From: Methylomonas koyamae
GTDB taxonomy: Bacteria; Pseudomonadota; Gammaproteobacteria; Methylococcales; Methylomonadaceae
Direction of reading: 5' to 3'
Assembly (NCBI RefSeq): GCF_001644025.1
Contig: NZ_LUUK01000163.1
Span: 1-34,917, forward strand
Length of the DNA: 34,917 bases
The notes under the pieces were generated by a model, which was not told the origin of the DNA, did no database searches, and saw only the letters and a list, made by a program, of their open reading frames with translations. Shown here one piece after another: positions 12,266 through 22,170 of this stretch. Numbering within the stretch: position 1 is the stretch's first letter; each line of letters opens with the position of its first letter. Position numbers and translations under genes: made by a program.

Positions 12266-12739
12266 CTAACCCAATTGGTCCGCTGCTTTGCTGAGAATAT
12301 CCTGATGCTTGGCCTTGTCGATTTCTTCTTTCAATATCTGTTCGGCCGCGCGCAACGCCAACGAGGAAACTTCCTTACGCAGACTTTCCCTGGCTTGCAG
12401 CAATTCTTGCTCGATTTGGGCCTTGGCCGCTTCCAATAACCGTTCGCCTTCTTTTTTGGCTTGGTCCTTGGCATCCTCGACTAACAGGTTGGCGCGCTTT
12501 TGAGCGGCACCGACAATCTCGGAAGATTGCTCCTTGGCTTCCTTCAAGATGGATTTGGCTTTTTTCTCGGCCAATTTGATTTCTTCTTGGCCTCTCTCGG
12601 CCGCCGCCAATCCTTCGGCGATCTTTTTTCTGCGCTCTTCCAAAACGCCCAATAGGTATGACCAGACGTACTTCTCGGTGAACCACACCAGAAGCGCGAA
12701 GGTAATCATCTGCCCGATTAGGGTTAGATTGATACTCAT
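12266..12739 (-). CDS. atpF: F1F0 ATP synthase subunit b
   Basis: Subunit b is the membrane-anchored peripheral stalk, present as a dimer. It has one N-terminal membrane helix (about residues 5-25, starting MSINLTLIGQMITFALLVWF) followed by a long charged coiled coil rich in Lys, Glu, Ala and Arg up to the C-terminus. The 157-aa length matches E. coli (156). The start is supported by GAGGAAC just upstream. Only one b-type gene is present, so this is a homodimeric stalk rather than the b/b' type. Confidence 0.97.
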   Translation of the reverse strand: MSINLTLIGQMITFALLVWFTEKYVWSYLLGVLEERRKKIAEGLAAAERGQEEIKLAEKKAKSILKEAKEQSSEIVGAAQKRANLLVEDAKDQAKKEGERLLEAAKAQIEQELLQARESLRKEVSSLALRAAEQILKEEIDKAKHQDILSKAADQLG

Positions 12740-12817
12740 GAATGTTCCTCGTTATACCGTTGCCCGATTGATTATTGAGGTAAGGCTATGCCGTAACCCC
12801 GATCGACAATCTTGCAA

Positions 12818-14297
<1,480 letters not shown>

Positions 14298-14669
14298 CCG
14301 TTTCCCCTTTTCTTTTAAGCCGAGGGATTATATCCAGCCCTACCCGCTAAAGCAAGGTAAGGGCTTGGGAAGCCCCGCTCCAACCGGCCCCCAGAAACCA
14401 CAACAATCATCTGTGATTTTAGGTTTTCGGAGTATAAGCAACTGTCATGCCAGCACAACCAAGCCGGTTTTCCTGACCATTCCAACGCATTCCTTGTTGC
14501 GAACCCTACAATTTCACCAGCCCGATGGCGTAAGCCCGACACTGAACGCTTCTCGTCCAAGACATCTGCCGATTGAAGACAACCAATCCTCTCAGACCCA
14601 CTCCTGGACCGCCAAGCCGATCCCCACGCTGCCCGCGCGGCTCTCGAATCGGTCCGATAGAGCTCGTTG
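14298..14669. other. Intergenic region between parB and the atp operon
   Basis: These 372 bp hold no convincing gene. They carry the candidate atp promoter at 14327-14355. A second possible minus-strand promoter has TATACT at 14431-14436 and TTGTGC at 14453-14458 with a 16-bp spacer. Short open frames on both strands here lack ribosome binding sites and look spurious. I found no clear terminator for parB. Confidence 0.6.
14327..14355 (-). promoter_or_regulatory. Candidate sigma-70 promoter of the atp operon
   Basis: On the minus strand TTGCTT (14350-14355) and a perfect TATAAT (14327-14332) are separated by 17 bp. The predicted transcription start near 14320 leaves a short leader of about 23 bases before atpI. 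Good -10, moderate -35; inferred from sequence only. Confidence 0.55.
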
Positions 14670-15524
14670 TTAGCCTATCCGGCCGATAATCCCCTCCAGC
14701 TCTTCCAAACTACTGTAATTGATCACTAGCTTACCCTTGCCGTTGCTTTGGTGATTGATCTCGACCTTCGCTCCGGTTCGCTCGGACAATTCGCGTTGCA
14801 ATCTCAAGGTGTCCGGGTCGACCTTCTTGGCGACGGCCGGCTTTTCGTCGTGCAGTTCGCGCACCAGTTTCTCGACGGCGCGCACGGTCAGATGCTGTTT
14901 CACAGCCTTGTTGGCGATTTCGATCTGCTTGGCTTCGTCCAAGCCCAACAGGGCGCGGGCATGACCCATTTCCAATTGTCCGCGCGCCAGCATGGTTTTA
15001 ACCTCGCCCGCGAGATCCAGCAAACGCAGCAAATTGGTCACCGTGGTCCGAGATTTGCCGACCGATTCGGCGATCTGCTGATGCGTCAATTCGAATTCGT
15101 CGAGCAAACGATGCAAGGCCTCGGCTTCTTCCAGCGCATTCAAATCCTCGCGCTGGATGTTCTCGATCAAAGCCACTGCCATCACCGAGCGATCATCGAT
15201 GTCCTTGACGATGACCGGCACCTCGGCGAGTTCCGCCAACTGAGCGGCGCGCCAACGACGCTCGCCGGCAATAATCTCGTATTTATCGCCATCGGTCTTG
15301 CGTACGACGATCGGCTGAATGATGCCCTGCGCGGCAATCGAATCCGACAGTTCCTTCAGTTTTTCCGGGTCCATGTCTCGGCGCGGCTGGTATTTGCCGC
15401 GCTGCAGAAATTCGATGGGGAGTTTTTGCACGTCTTGCGGCTTCTCGGCGCCGGCTGGCGGCGATACCACGTCGCCGAGCAGCTCGCTCAATCCCCGGCC
15501 TAATCCGCGTTTTTTTTGCATCAT
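14670..15524 (-). CDS. parB: Chromosome-partitioning protein ParB (Spo0J family)
   Basis: ParB binds parS sites near the origin, loads as a CTP-dependent clamp and works with ParA in chromosome segregation. The N-terminus MMQKKRGLGRGLSELLGD carries the ParA-interaction motif. The ParB/Srx domain (about 35-125) includes YQPRRDMD and the CTP-binding GERRWRAAQL, followed by ENIQREDLN. A helix-turn-helix (LTHQQIAESVGKSRTTVTN) lies near 145-165, and the C-terminal dimerisation domain ends the protein. Length 284 aa is usual for chromosomal ParB. The first ATG overlaps the parA stop (ATGA); a second ATG follows directly. I saw no 16-bp parS site in the window. Confidence 0.97.
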   Translation of the reverse strand: MMQKKRGLGRGLSELLGDVVSPPAGAEKPQDVQKLPIEFLQRGKYQPRRDMDPEKLKELSDSIAAQGIIQPIVVRKTDGDKYEIIAGERRWRAAQLAELAEVPVIVKDIDDRSVMAVALIENIQREDLNALEEAEALHRLLDEFELTHQQIAESVGKSRTTVTNLLRLLDLAGEVKTMLARGQLEMGHARALLGLDEAKQIEIANKAVKQHLTVRAVEKLVRELHDEKPAVAKKVDPDTLRLQRELSERTGAKVEINHQSNGKGKLVINYSSLEELEGIIGRIG

Positions 15525-16297
15525 GATTTGGCAGCCTTGTGTTTTCGTATCAGTTCGCCGGCCAACGCGATATAGGCCACCGCGCCGCGCGAAGCCTTAT
15601 CGTAGGTCAGCACCGGTACGCCGTGACTCGGCGCTTCGGCCAGCCGAATGTTTCGGGGTATCGTGGTCCTGAACACCTTGTCACCGAAATACTCGATCAA
15701 TTGGTCGGACACATCCTTGCCCAATCGACTGCGATTGTCGACCATGGTGCGCAGGATGCCTTCCAGATGCAGGCCGGGGTTGACGCTGTCGCGGATGTTA
15801 CGCAACGTGGACATCAGCGACGACAAGCCTTCCAGCGAGTAATACTCGCACTGCATCGGAATCAGTACGCTGTGGCCGGCCACCATGGCGTTCAGCGTCA
15901 ACATGTTCAAGGACGGCGGGCAGTCGATCAGAATGTAATCGTATTGCTCCCTGACCGGCAGCAATGCGTCGGCCAGCCGCCGCTCGCGGTGCTGGGCCCC
16001 CATCAATTTGACTTCGGCGGCGGTCAGATCGGCGTTGCCGGGAATCAGGTCGAAACCCAACTCGCGATTTTTCAGAATGATGCCGGAGACCGGCACCTCT
16101 TCCAGCAGCAATTCGCAACTGGAATATTCCAGCTCATCCTTGTTCACGCCGCAGCCCATCGCCGCGTTGCCTTGCGGATCGAGGTCGATCAATAACACCT
16201 TACGCTTGGTGGCGGCCAAGGCCGCCGCCAGATTGACGCTGGTCGTGGTTTTGCCGACCCCGCCCTTTTGATTGGTAATCGCGATAATCTTAGCCAT
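15521..16297 (-). CDS. parA: Chromosome-partitioning ATPase ParA (Soj family)
   Basis: ParA is a Walker-type ATPase that binds DNA in the ATP form and moves ParB-parS complexes. It has the deviant Walker A loop KGGVGKTT at residues 11-18, the switch segment DLDPQGNAAMGCG near 40, and the Walker B region YILIDCPPSLNMLTLNA near 120. Length 258 aa, without the N-terminal extension of plasmid type Ia proteins, fits a chromosomal Soj-type ParA. The start overlaps the end of rsmG by eight bases, so the genes are translated as a coupled set. Confidence 0.97.
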   Translation of the reverse strand: MAKIIAITNQKGGVGKTTTSVNLAAALAATKRKVLLIDLDPQGNAAMGCGVNKDELEYSSCELLLEEVPVSGIILKNRELGFDLIPGNADLTAAEVKLMGAQHRERRLADALLPVREQYDYILIDCPPSLNMLTLNAMVAGHSVLIPMQCEYYSLEGLSSLMSTLRNIRDSVNPGLHLEGILRTMVDNRSRLGKDVSDQLIEYFGDKVFRTTIPRNIRLAEAPSHGVPVLTYDKASRGAVAYIALAGELIRKHKAAKS

Positions 16298-16916
16298 GCT
16301 TGATTCCTTGTACCCGAATCAGACAACGCTCGGCGTCTATGCCGGGCACCGTCAGCGGTATCAGTTGAGTTTCGGCGTCGATTCCCGCCAGTTCGTCGCG
16401 CGGATTTTGGCCCTTCATCGCCAGCAGGATACCGTCTTCGGCCAGTAAATGGCCGGTCAGCGCGACGATGTCGGGCAACGAAGCGAAAGCGCGAGTCAAC
16501 ACCGCATCGAATCCGGCATCCGGCGCCCATTGTTCGACTCGCGCATGCACGACGTCGACATTGCCCAGCTTTAGTTCCAGCGCGGCCTGTCGCACGAAAC
16601 GAGTTTTCTTGGAATTGGAGTCGACCAGCGTAAAACGGCAATCCGGCCGGCAAATCGCCAGAGGAATACCCGGCAAACCGGCACCAGTACCGATGTCGGC
16701 GATTCGGGTCGGTTTCAAATGCGGCAGAATCGCCAAACTGTCGAGCAAATGCAGACTGACCATCTCCAACGGATCGCGCACGGCGGTCAGATTATAAGCC
16801 TTGTTCCACTTAACCATCAGTTGGATGAAGCGCAGCAGTGCGTCGATCTCACTGTCGCTGGTCGGCAAAGCCAAGGCTGTCAAGCCTTGCAGCAGTTTTT
16901 CCCGGCAAGCATCCAT
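16290..16916 (-). CDS. rsmG: 16S rRNA (guanine-N7-)-methyltransferase RsmG
   Basis: RsmG (GidB) uses S-adenosylmethionine to methylate G527 in the 530 loop of 16S rRNA; loss gives low-level streptomycin resistance in known bacteria. The protein shows the family opening KWNKAYNLTAVRDPLEMVS, with HLLDSLA directly after, the SAM-binding loop ADIGTGAGLPGIPLAI near 70-85, and DSNSKKTRFV plus LTRAFASLPD further on. Length 208 aa matches E. coli (207). Its ATG shares one base with the mnmG stop (TGATG) and its 3' end overlaps parA, so it sits inside a coupled operon. Confidence 0.97.
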   Translation of the reverse strand: MDACREKLLQGLTALALPTSDSEIDALLRFIQLMVKWNKAYNLTAVRDPLEMVSLHLLDSLAILPHLKPTRIADIGTGAGLPGIPLAICRPDCRFTLVDSNSKKTRFVRQAALELKLGNVDVVHARVEQWAPDAGFDAVLTRAFASLPDIVALTGHLLAEDGILLAMKGQNPRDELAGIDAETQLIPLTVPGIDAERCLIRVQGIKHG

Positions 16917-18793
16917 CAGGCGCTTTTCTTTTTAAGATGCACCAATAACAGCGAAATTGCCGCCGGGGTGATGCCGGGAATCCGCGACGCCTGGCCCAGG
17001 GTTTCCGGCCTTTGTTTTTTCAGCTTCTCGCTGACTTCGTTGGACAGTCCAGATACCAGACTGTAATCGACGTTTTCCGGTAGCTTCAAATGCTCGTAGC
17101 GCTGAGTTCGGTTGATCTCGGTTTGTTGGCGGTCGATGTAGCCGGCGTATTTGGCCTGGATCGCCACTTGCTCGGCGACTTGTTCGTCGATGTCGCCTTC
17201 GTCGCTGAAATGCTGCAATAAATTGTCGACGTCCACTTCCGGCCGGCGCAGCATCTCCATCAGACTCGCTTCCTTCAACAGCTTTTTGCCCCACAACTCT
17301 TCGGCCAACGCCGCTTCGTCGGATTCGGTGCGTATCCATTTTTTAGCCAGTTTGCCTTGCAGATTGGCGATGGCTTCGCGCTTTTCCTCGAAGCGGCGCC
17401 AGCGTTCGTCGTCGACCAAACCCAATTCTCGGCCTTGTTCGGTCAGGCGCAAATCGGCATTGTCCTCGCGCAACTGCAAGCGGTATTCGGCGCGGCTGGT
17501 GAACATCCGGTAGGGTTCGGCGGTGCCGCGAGTGATCAAATCGTCGATCATCACGCCGATGTAGGCTTCCTCGCGGCCGGGGCACCAACTTTCCAAGCCT
17601 TTCACCAATCTTGCCGCGTTCAAGCCGGCGATCAAGCCTTGGGCCGCGGCTTCTTCGTAGCCGGTAGTGCCGTTGATCTGGCCTGCGAAGAACAGCGCAT
17701 TCATATGCTTGGTTTCCAGCGAGGTTTTCAAATCGCGCGGGTCGAAGAAATCGTATTCGATCGCGTAGCCGGGCCTGACGATTTCGGCGTTTTCGAAACC
17801 CAGCATGGTCCTGATAAACCGATACTGAATGTCGAACGGCAGGCTGGTGGAGATGCCGTTGGGATAGACCTCGTTGGTGGTCAGACCTTCCGGTTCGACG
17901 AAAATTTGATGCGAATCGCGCTCGGCAAAGCGCACCACCTTATCTTCTATCGACGGGCAATAACGCGGGCCGACGCCTTCGATGATGCCGGAATACATCG
18001 GCGATCTATCTAGGCCGGAGCGGATGATGTCGTGGGTTTGCTGGTTGGTGCGGGTGATATGACAGCAGATTTGCCTTGGATGCTGTTCGCGGCTGCCCAT
18101 GAACGAAAATACCGGCAGCGGCGTGTCGCCGTGCTGCTCTTGCAATTTGCCGTAGTCGATGGTCCGGCCGTCGATCCGGGCCGGCGTACCGGTTTTCAAG
18201 CGACCGATGCGAAACGGGAGTTCGCGCAGGCGCTGTGCCAAATCGGTCGAAGCCGCATCGCCGGCACGGCCGCCACTATAATTTTCCAGTCCGATGTGGA
18301 TGCGGCCGGCCAGAAAGGTACCGGCGGTCAACACCACGGCTTTGGCGGTAAATTCCAAGCCCATCTGGGTTTTAACGCCGGTCACCCGGTCGCCCTGCAC
18401 GATCAAATCCGAAACCGTTTGTTGAAACAGCGCCAAATTCGGCTGATTTTCCAACGCGGAACGCACCGCCTGTTTATACAGCATCCGATCCGCCTGCGCG
18501 CGGGTCGCGCGCACCGCCGGACCCTTGCTGGCGTTCAGAATACGAAACTGGATGCCGCCTTTATCGATGGCTTTGGCCATGATGCCGCCAAGCGCATCGA
18601 CCTCTTTCACCAAATGGCCCTTGCCGATGCCGCCGATGGCTGGATTGCAGCTCATTTGCCCCAAGGTTTCGATGTTTTGGGTCAACAGCAGGGTTTGCGC
18701 GCCGGTGCGAGCCGCCGCCAGCGCCGCCTCGGTGCCGGCATGGCCGCCGCCGACCACGATCACATCAAAGTCTTTCTGGAATTTCACAGGCAA
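16916..18793 (-). CDS. mnmG: tRNA uridine-5-carboxymethylaminomethyl modification enzyme MnmG
   Basis: MnmG (GidA) works with MnmE to install the cmnm5 group on U34 of several tRNAs, using FAD and a methylene-tetrahydrofolate donor. The FAD-binding [17 protein letters not shown] is at residues 15-31. Other family signatures are [48 protein letters not shown] and the C-terminal helical domain that contacts MnmE. Length 625 aa against 629 in E. coli. The start is unusual: the best upstream start is TTG at 18793, with GTG two codons later at 18787; no ATG is available and the ribosome binding site is weak. It heads the cluster mnmG-rsmG-parA-parB. Confidence 0.97.
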   Translation of the reverse strand: MPVKFQKDFDVIVVGGGHAGTEAALAAARTGAQTLLLTQNIETLGQMSCNPAIGGIGKGHLVKEVDALGGIMAKAIDKGGIQFRILNASKGPAVRATRAQADRMLYKQAVRSALENQPNLALFQQTVSDLIVQGDRVTGVKTQMGLEFTAKAVVLTAGTFLAGRIHIGLENYSGGRAGDAASTDLAQRLRELPFRIGRLKTGTPARIDGRTIDYGKLQEQHGDTPLPVFSFMGSREQHPRQICCHITRTNQQTHDIIRSGLDRSPMYSGIIEGVGPRYCPSIEDKVVRFAERDSHQIFVEPEGLTTNEVYPNGISTSLPFDIQYRFIRTMLGFENAEIVRPGYAIEYDFFDPRDLKTSLETKHMNALFFAGQINGTTGYEEAAAQGLIAGLNAARLVKGLESWCPGREEAYIGVMIDDLITRGTAEPYRMFTSRAEYRLQLREDNADLRLTEQGRELGLVDDERWRRFEEKREAIANLQGKLAKKWIRTESDEAALAEELWGKKLLKEASLMEMLRRPEVDVDNLLQHFSDEGDIDEQVAEQVAIQAKYAGYIDRQQTEINRTQRYEHLKLPENVDYSLVSGLSNEVSEKLKKQRPETLGQASRIPGITPAAISLLLVHLKKKSA

Positions 18794-18810
18794 TTCACGC
18801 TCGAATAGGG

Positions 18811-18832
18811 TTAAAATAACACGCTATTTTAA
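18811..18832. repeat. AT-rich palindrome between mnmG and arfA
   Basis: A perfect 8-bp inverted repeat, TTAAAATA and TATTTTAA, with a 6-nt centre lies in the only non-coding DNA between the divergent mnmG and arfA genes. It may be an operator or contain overlapping -10 elements for both directions. No known regulator site was recognised. Confidence 0.45.
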
Positions 18833-18852
18833 TGGCTTACGGAGAAAAAAGC

Positions 18853-19101
18853 ATGAAAAAACAAAAGCAGGGCAAGGGTTTGCATGAACCGCCCACCCAT
18901 AACCCGGTCGCGAAATTCGCCCACCGTTACAACAAACACCAAATTTTCGCCGATAAACGCGCCTACCAACGCAAAGGCAAACACCGCGGGCAGGAGCCCT
19001 TTGCCATCGTTTCGGCCGAGCCGATGGCAAAGGGCTTAGCCGAACTAAGCCAGCGTGTTCCGACCCGCCTCGGGCCGGTCGGTTCCGCCAGACTACGCTA
19101 A
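18853..19101 (+). CDS. arfA: Alternative ribosome-rescue factor ArfA
   Basis: ArfA frees ribosomes stalled on mRNAs without stop codons by recruiting release factor RF2; it is the back-up to tmRNA. The start is the ATG at 18853 with GGAG eight bases upstream; a longer frame from 18832 has no ribosome binding site. The 82-aa protein shows the family pattern: HNPVAKFAHRYNKHQIF, then DKRAYQRKGKHRGQEPF, equivalent to the basic RKGKHG region of E. coli ArfA that enters the mRNA channel. From codon 48 the gene holds a perfect 15-bp hairpin. In E. coli such a hairpin is cut by RNase III, so active ArfA is made from truncated mRNA only when tmRNA fails. The final 25 residues would then be dispensable. 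The family call rests on motif match and the hairpin. Confidence 0.82.
   Translation: MKKQKQGKGLHEPPTHNPVAKFAHRYNKHQIFADKRAYQRKGKHRGQEPFAIVSAEPMAKGLAELSQRVPTRLGPVGSARLR
18995..19036 (+). promoter_or_regulatory. Intragenic arfA hairpin (predicted RNase III cleavage site)
   Basis: AGCCCTTTGCCATCG (18995-19009) pairs perfectly over 15 bases with CGATGGCAAAGGGCT (19022-19036), leaving a 12-nt loop. It lies wholly inside arfA, just after the codons for the conserved core. No T-run follows, so cleavage rather than termination is the likelier route to a non-stop mRNA. A second hairpin, GGCTTAG (19033-19039) with CTAAGCC (19045-19051), shares bases with its right arm and could compete. Confidence 0.8.
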
Positions 19102-19159
19102 CCGCCCATCGAGACGATTCCGGCCGCCCCCTGGCCGTACTTTGAGGATTTCCCACGCA

Positions 19160-19768
19160 GTGAAAGCAAGCATAGAAGACAAAGTTCAAACCCGAATTCC
19201 CACCAAACACGGCGAATTCATCCTGCACTACTACAGCAACAGTCTGGACGACAAGGAACACGTCGCCTTCGTCAAGGGCGAGGTCGCCGGCAAGGACGAG
19301 GTACCGGTACGCATACACTCCGAATGCTTCACCGGCGACGTATTGGGTTCGCGGCGTTGCGACTGCGGCGCTCAACTGGACATGGCGCTGGGCTTGATCG
19401 AGCAGGCCGGCTGCGGCGTGTTGATTTACCTGCGCCAGGAAGGCCGTGGCATCGGCCTGCTGAAAAAGCTGCAAGCTTACAATTTGCAGGATCAGGGGCT
19501 GGACACCGTCGATGCTAATATCAAACTGGGACATCTGGCCGACGAGCGGCAATACGACATCGCCGCGCTGATTCTCAGCGCCTTACAGGTACGCTCGATC
19601 AATTTGATCACCAACAATCCGCAAAAAATCGACGAACTGACCAAACTGGGCGTAAAGGTTCACGACCGGATCGCCATCGAAACCCGGGTTCACGACGACA
19701 ACGTCGATTATCTGAAAACCAAGGCTGAACGCATGCGCCACATGCTGAACATGCCCGACAGCGAATAA
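19160..19768 (+). CDS. ribA: GTP cyclohydrolase II
   Basis: RibA opens the ring of GTP to give the pyrimidine precursor of riboflavin, with release of formate and pyrophosphate. I start it at GTG 19160 (VKASIEDKVQTRIPT) with GAGGA 11 bases upstream; the open frame extends further back into arfA but is not conserved-looking. The zinc ligands are Cys56, Cys67 and Cys69 (SECFTGDVLGSRRCDCGAQL), matching E. coli Cys54/65/67. The GTP-binding and catalytic segment LRQEGRGIGLLKKLQAY and the C-terminal TNNPQKIDEL are intact. At 202 aa it is a stand-alone RibA, not a RibBA fusion. It lies 58 bases after arfA and four bases before the Lon-like protease gene. No FMN riboswitch precedes it. Confidence 0.96.
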   Translation: MKASIEDKVQTRIPTKHGEFILHYYSNSLDDKEHVAFVKGEVAGKDEVPVRIHSECFTGDVLGSRRCDCGAQLDMALGLIEQAGCGVLIYLRQEGRGIGLLKKLQAYNLQDQGLDTVDANIKLGHLADERQYDIAALILSALQVRSINLITNNPQKIDELTKLGVKVHDRIAIETRVHDDNVDYLKTKAERMRHMLNMPDSE

Positions 19769-19772
19769 ATCT

Positions 19773-22157
19773 ATGCTGGACCATCTGAAACTACCCGCGT
19801 CCGCGCTGAAGCTGACGTTAGACCTGCCGCACCCAACGCCCCCACACCCGGCGTCCGGCATCCTCGGCCAACAACGCGCCCAGTCGGCGCTGGCCTTCGG
19901 CATCGCGATGAAGGCGCCGGGCTACAATATTTTCGTGATGGGCGAACCCGGCACCGGCCGACTGTCGATGGTCAGTCAATATCTCGGCGAACAGGCCGAA
20001 CGCCAGGAGTCGCCGCTGTCCTACGCCTATGTCGAGAATTTCGACAACCCGCGCGAACCGGTCGCTATCGAGCTACCGTCCGGCGAAGGCCATAACTTCG
20101 CCAAGGACATCGAAAAATTGATCGACGGCGTCCTGGCCACCTTTCCGGCCTCGTTCGAAAGTCCCAGTTACCAGCAAAAAAAAACCGCGATCGAGCGCCG
20201 TTTCAGCCAACGCTATAACAGCGCGATCGATCTGGTCGACAAAAAGGCCCGCGAGATGGATGTCGCGCTGTACCGCGACAACGACGCCATCACCTTTTTG
20301 CCGATCCAAAACAACAAAGCGCTGGACGAGGAACAATTCACACTGCTGCCGCAAGCAGAGCGCGACGCCTTCCATCAACACACCGAGGAACTGGAAGAAT
20401 ATCTGAGCGAAGTGTTGCTGGAGCTGCCGCAGTGGCGGCGGGCGCTGGTCGAGGAAATGCGCCAGCTCGACAACGACACCATCAAGCTGGCCTTGGAGCC
20501 GCTGTTGGCCGAATTGACAGGCACCTATCAGAACGTCGACGACGTCATCACCTATCTGGCCGAAGTCGAGAAAAACCTGAGCCTGACCATCGGCGACCTA
20601 CTGATGCCCAGCCGCGGCGGCGAAGGCCGCGAATTCGTCAGCAAACGCCAAATCCTGATCGAGCAATATCTGCCGAATATTCTGGTCGATTGCAAACACG
20701 ACGGCGTCGGCGCGCCGGTAATTTACGAACCGCATCCGATTTACCAAAATCTGTTCGGCCGCATCGAGTACGTCAGCGACCAAGGCACATTAGTCACCAA
20801 CTACCGGCGCATCTGTCCCGGTTCGCTGCACCGCGCCAACGGCGGTTATCTGATCCTCGACGCCGAAAAAGTGTTGACCTACCCCTTTGTCTGGGAAGGC
20901 CTGAAACGGGCGCTGAAAGCGGGCAAAATCGAAATCGAATCGCCGTACTCGGAATTGGGCATCAACACCATCACGTTAAAACCGGAAGTGATTCCGCTCA
21001 ACGTCAAGGTCGTTCTGGTCGGCGATCGCGACATCTACTACCTGCTGGAAGAACTGGATAGCGAATTCAACGAGATGTTCCGGGTGCTGGCCGATTTCGA
21101 CGACCACATCAAACGCACGCCCGACAACGTCGACCAGTTCGTGCAACTGCTGACCCGCCACGCCGCCGACTCCGGCGCCAAAGCCTTGACCGACCAAGCC
21201 TTGCTGCGGCTAATCGAACACAGTTGCCGCTTGGCGGAGGACCAAGGCCGCTTGTCGGCCCACGTCAATCAATGCCTGGAAATCATCGCCGAGGCCAATT
21301 TACTCGCCGGACAATCCGGCGCCGACGACATCGGCAAACCGGAAATCGAACTGGCGCTGAGCGCCCGCGAGCAGCGCAACGGCCGTATCGCCGAGGCGAT
21401 ACTCGAGGAAATGCTGGACGGCACGATTTTGATCGATACCGACGGCCAAGCCATCGGCAAGGTGAACGGCCTGACCGTAATGGACATCGGCGGCAGCAGC
21501 TTCGGCGCGCCGGCCCGAATCACCGCGACCGTGCATCCCGGCTCGCGAGGCATCGTCGACATCGAACGCGAAGTCGAACTCGGCCAGCCCATCCATTCCA
21601 AGGGCGTGATGATCTTGACCGGCTATCTGGGCCATTGTTACGCCCAGCAATTTCCGCTGGCGATCTCGGCCAGCATCGCGATGGAACAATCCTACGGCCA
21701 CATCGACGGCGACAGCGCCTCGCTGGCCGAGTTGTGCTGCTTGATCTCCGCGCTGACCCGCACCCCGATCCGACAAGACTTGGCGATGACCGGCTCGATC
21801 AATCAATACGGAGAAGTGCAGGCCATCGGCGGCGTCAACGAAAAAATCGAAGGCTTCTTCGCGCTGTGCCAGGCACGCGGCCTGACCGGCACCCAGGGCG
21901 TGATCATACCAACCTCCAATAAACGCCATTTGATGTTGAAACAGGACGTCATCGACGCGGTGAAAAAAGGCCTGTTCGAAATTTACGCGGTGTCCAAGGC
22001 CGACGAAGCACTCAGTCTGTTAACCGGCCAGGACGCCGGCGCGATGAACGAAGCCGGGCAATATCCGGAAGGCAGCGTGAATTTCAAGGCCGTGGCCCGC
22101 TTGAAGGAAATTTCCGATATGGCCTCCGACGACGACAAGGAAACCGAAACCGGTTAA
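19773..22157 (+). CDS. Lon-related AAA-family ATP-dependent protease (AAA_32 type)
   Basis: This belongs to the Lon-related protease group that includes E. coli YcbZ (LonH), not to classical Lon. The N-terminal part has a P-loop GEPGTGR at residues 57-63, where the usual Lys of Walker A is replaced by Arg; this is usual in the group. A long helical insert with coiled-coil character spans about 120-260. The ATPase core continues with NGGYLILDAEKVL and VVLVGDRDIYYLLEELDSEF. The C-terminal S16 peptidase domain carries the catalytic dyad Ser648 (DGDSAS) and Lys691 (NEKIEGFF), 43 residues apart as in Lon. Length 794 aa. Its ATG lies four bases after the ribA stop, so it is probably co-transcribed. 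Substrates are unknown. Confidence 0.92.
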   Translation: MLDHLKLPASALKLTLDLPHPTPPHPASGILGQQRAQSALAFGIAMKAPGYNIFVMGEPGTGRLSMVSQYLGEQAERQESPLSYAYVENFDNPREPVAIELPSGEGHNFAKDIEKLIDGVLATFPASFESPSYQQKKTAIERRFSQRYNSAIDLVDKKAREMDVALYRDNDAITFLPIQNNKALDEEQFTLLPQAERDAFHQHTEELEEYLSEVLLELPQWRRALVEEMRQLDNDTIKLALEPLLAELTGTYQNVDDVITYLAEVEKNLSLTIGDLLMPSRGGEGREFVSKRQILIEQYLPNILVDCKHDGVGAPVIYEPHPIYQNLFGRIEYVSDQGTLVTNYRRICPGSLHRANGGYLILDAEKVLTYPFVWEGLKRALKAGKIEIESPYSELGINTITLKPEVIPLNVKVVLVGDRDIYYLLEELDSEFNEMFRVLADFDDHIKRTPDNVDQFVQLLTRHAADSGAKALTDQALLRLIEHSCRLAEDQGRLSAHVNQCLEIIAEANLLAGQSGADDIGKPEIELALSAREQRNGRIAEAILEEMLDGTILIDTDGQAIGKVNGLTVMDIGGSSFGAPARITATVHPGSRGIVDIEREVELGQPIHSKGVMILTGYLGHCYAQQFPLAISASIAMEQSYGHIDGDSASLAELCCLISALTRTPIRQDLAMTGSINQYGEVQAIGGVNEKIEGFFALCQARGLTGTQGVIIPTSNKRHLMLKQDVIDAVKKGLFEIYAVSKADEALSLLTGQDAGAMNEAGQYPEGSVNFKAVARLKEISDMASDDDKETETG

Positions 22158-22170
22158 CCCCGCCAAGGCA

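Noticed and set aside
14315-14560. 81-aa minus-strand frame upstream of atpI
   Set aside because: No ribosome binding site, odd composition, and it spans the candidate atp promoter.
14885-14905. parS-like half site (TGTTTCAC) inside parB
   Set aside because: Only the left half matches; the right half of the 16-bp palindrome is missing.
18794-18852. Possible oriC upstream of mnmG
   Set aside because: Only 59 bp, with no TTATCCACA-like boxes; the AT palindrome alone is not an origin.
19102-19159. FMN riboswitch before ribA
   Set aside because: The gap is 58 bp, too short for the FMN aptamer, and none of its conserved segments were seen.
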